The notes below the pieces were generated by a model. It saw nothing but the letters and a program-made list of their open reading frames with translations. It was not told the origin of the DNA and did no database searches. The position numbers were made by a program, and so were the translations under genes. Shown one piece after another: positions 40,026-40,224 of a DNA stretch of 40,224 nucleotides (within the stretch, counting starts at the first letter, position 1; every line of letters begins with the position of its first letter). The stretch is from a virus. The stretch covers positions 1 to 40,224 of IMG/VR virus record IMGVR_UViG_3300032770_001053; one strand, written 5' to 3'.

Positions 40026-40224
40026 TACGAGATCGAGAGTTGAGGTGGAAGCGGTCATCAAGAAGATGGCCGGCATCGTGGGCTTTGTTACGGGTCCACT
40101 GACGTTCGGGGCAAATCTGGCGCCGCCGGGCGCGCCGGGCATTATTTATTTCGACGGAACGCACTACTGGGGATGGACTGGGTCGGCATACTCACAGTTG
40201 GACTGGGAGAAATCAGGTGCCTAA
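40018..40224 (+). CDS. Short fibre-tip-repeat protein
   Basis: A 68-residue protein from GTG 40018 with a GAGGGGAG ribosome site at 40003-40010. The N-terminal half (about 1-34: PNTRSRVEVEAVIKKMAGIV) is unrelated to the fibre end. The C-terminal half repeats the fibre tip (GIIYFDGTHYWGWTGSAYSQ). It ends with stop TAA at the window edge. Either a real small tip protein or the first part of a longer repeat array. The truncated look suggests a duplicated fibre tip. Confidence 0.65.
   Translation: MPNTRSRVEVEAVIKKMAGIVGFVTGPLTFGANLAPPGAPGIIYFDGTHYWGWTGSAYSQLDWEKSGA
40119..40224 (+). repeat. Direct repeat, copy 2 (fibre tip)
   Basis: Copy 2, 202 bases downstream of copy 1. It ends with the same AAATCAGGTGCCTAA block that starts the next gene in copy 1, so a further repeat unit may follow outside the window. 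Confidence 0.9.

Larger units (their letters stand above)
1..40224 (+). mobile_element. Mu-like transposable siphovirus prophage, near complete
   Basis: The gene order matches the Mu/B3/D3112 plan: leftward repressor, Ner-like protein, DDE transposase A, ATPase B, Gam, GemA, small and large terminase, portal/F, protease with scaffold, capsid, tail completion, tail tube, tape measure, fibre. The transposase, B ATPase, Gam, terminase, portal, protease, capsid and tape measure are recognised from their protein sequences. No sheath or contractile baseplate gene is recognised and the tape measure is long, so a flexible non-contractile tail is inferred. The terminal inverted ends and target-site duplication lie outside the window, so I cannot tell an integrated prophage from a phage contig. 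Confidence 0.93.

Noticed and set aside
39917-40224. Template/variable repeat pair of a diversity-generating retroelement
   Set aside because: The two copies are almost identical, the differences are not at adenines, and no reverse transcriptase is seen in the window.
36615-40224. Invertible fibre segment like Mu G
   Set aside because: No inverted repeats flanking fibre genes and no invertase (Gin-like) gene were found in the window.

Overview
The window reads as an almost complete Mu-like (transposable, replicative) prophage or phage genome. By eye it is GC-rich (about 60-65 %). It carries roughly 60 genes, all on the + strand except a leftward repressor at the extreme left. Most junctions are ATGA, GTGA, TTGA or TAATG overlaps, and GTG and TTG starts are common. 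The tight packing suggests one or a few very long polycistronic transcripts. No stretch over 300 bases lacks a gene. I saw no tRNA, rRNA, CRISPR array, convincing intrinsic terminator or host gene. The first base is the end of the repressor stop codon and the last base ends a stop codon, so the phage ends (attL/attR) and flanking host DNA are not visible.

Layout. 1-1185: lysogeny switch, with a leftward XRE-type repressor, a 53-bp control region with a palindrome and a direct repeat, a small Ner/Cro-like protein and another putative regulator. 1170-7676: early transposition and middle region, with the DDE transposase A, target ATPase B, Gam nuclease inhibitor, small HTH proteins, an HNH nuclease, a sigma-70-like factor, a Zn/SANT-like protein and GemA. 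7673-10532: accessory and probable lysis region, with small membrane proteins, a secreted beta-rich protein, a TM/coiled-coil protein, a winged-helix protein and two tandem two-TM proteins. 10533-22861: packaging and head, with small terminase, Zn-ribbon protein, large terminase, an L,D-transpeptidase-like enzyme, a fused portal/F-type head protein, a run of Sec-signal genes, a permuted-papain-like enzyme, protease with nested scaffold, decoration protein and major capsid protein. 22875-27217: connectors and tail completion, interrupted by more exported or membrane proteins. 27219-33596: long non-contractile tail, with a duplicated tail-tube protein, tail assembly chaperones in overlapping frames, tape measure and distal tail proteins; no sheath or contractile baseplate gene was recognised. 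33614-40224: a MazG-like protein, three paralogous tail-end proteins, an 1129-residue fibre protein with Ig-like repeats, and a short gene repeating the fibre C-terminus. The genome is therefore a Mu-type replication module with a siphovirus body, as in the Pseudomonas phages B3 and D3112.

The least ordinary layer is a dispersed heptanucleotide repeat (NNNTGGG). It recurs at about seven sites, nearly always at a gene start, where it encodes the hydrophobic core of a signal peptide or a mini-ORF. Several clusters fit a G-quadruplex pattern. Seven proteins have Sec-type N-termini or signal-like segments, many ending in A-Q, which is unusual inside a phage structural operon.

Host: a GC-rich bacterium using GGAGG-type ribosome sites. 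The exported A|Q signal peptides and heptamer repeats make me think of Acidobacteriota such as Solibacter relatives, but this is a weak inference that the sequence alone cannot settle.
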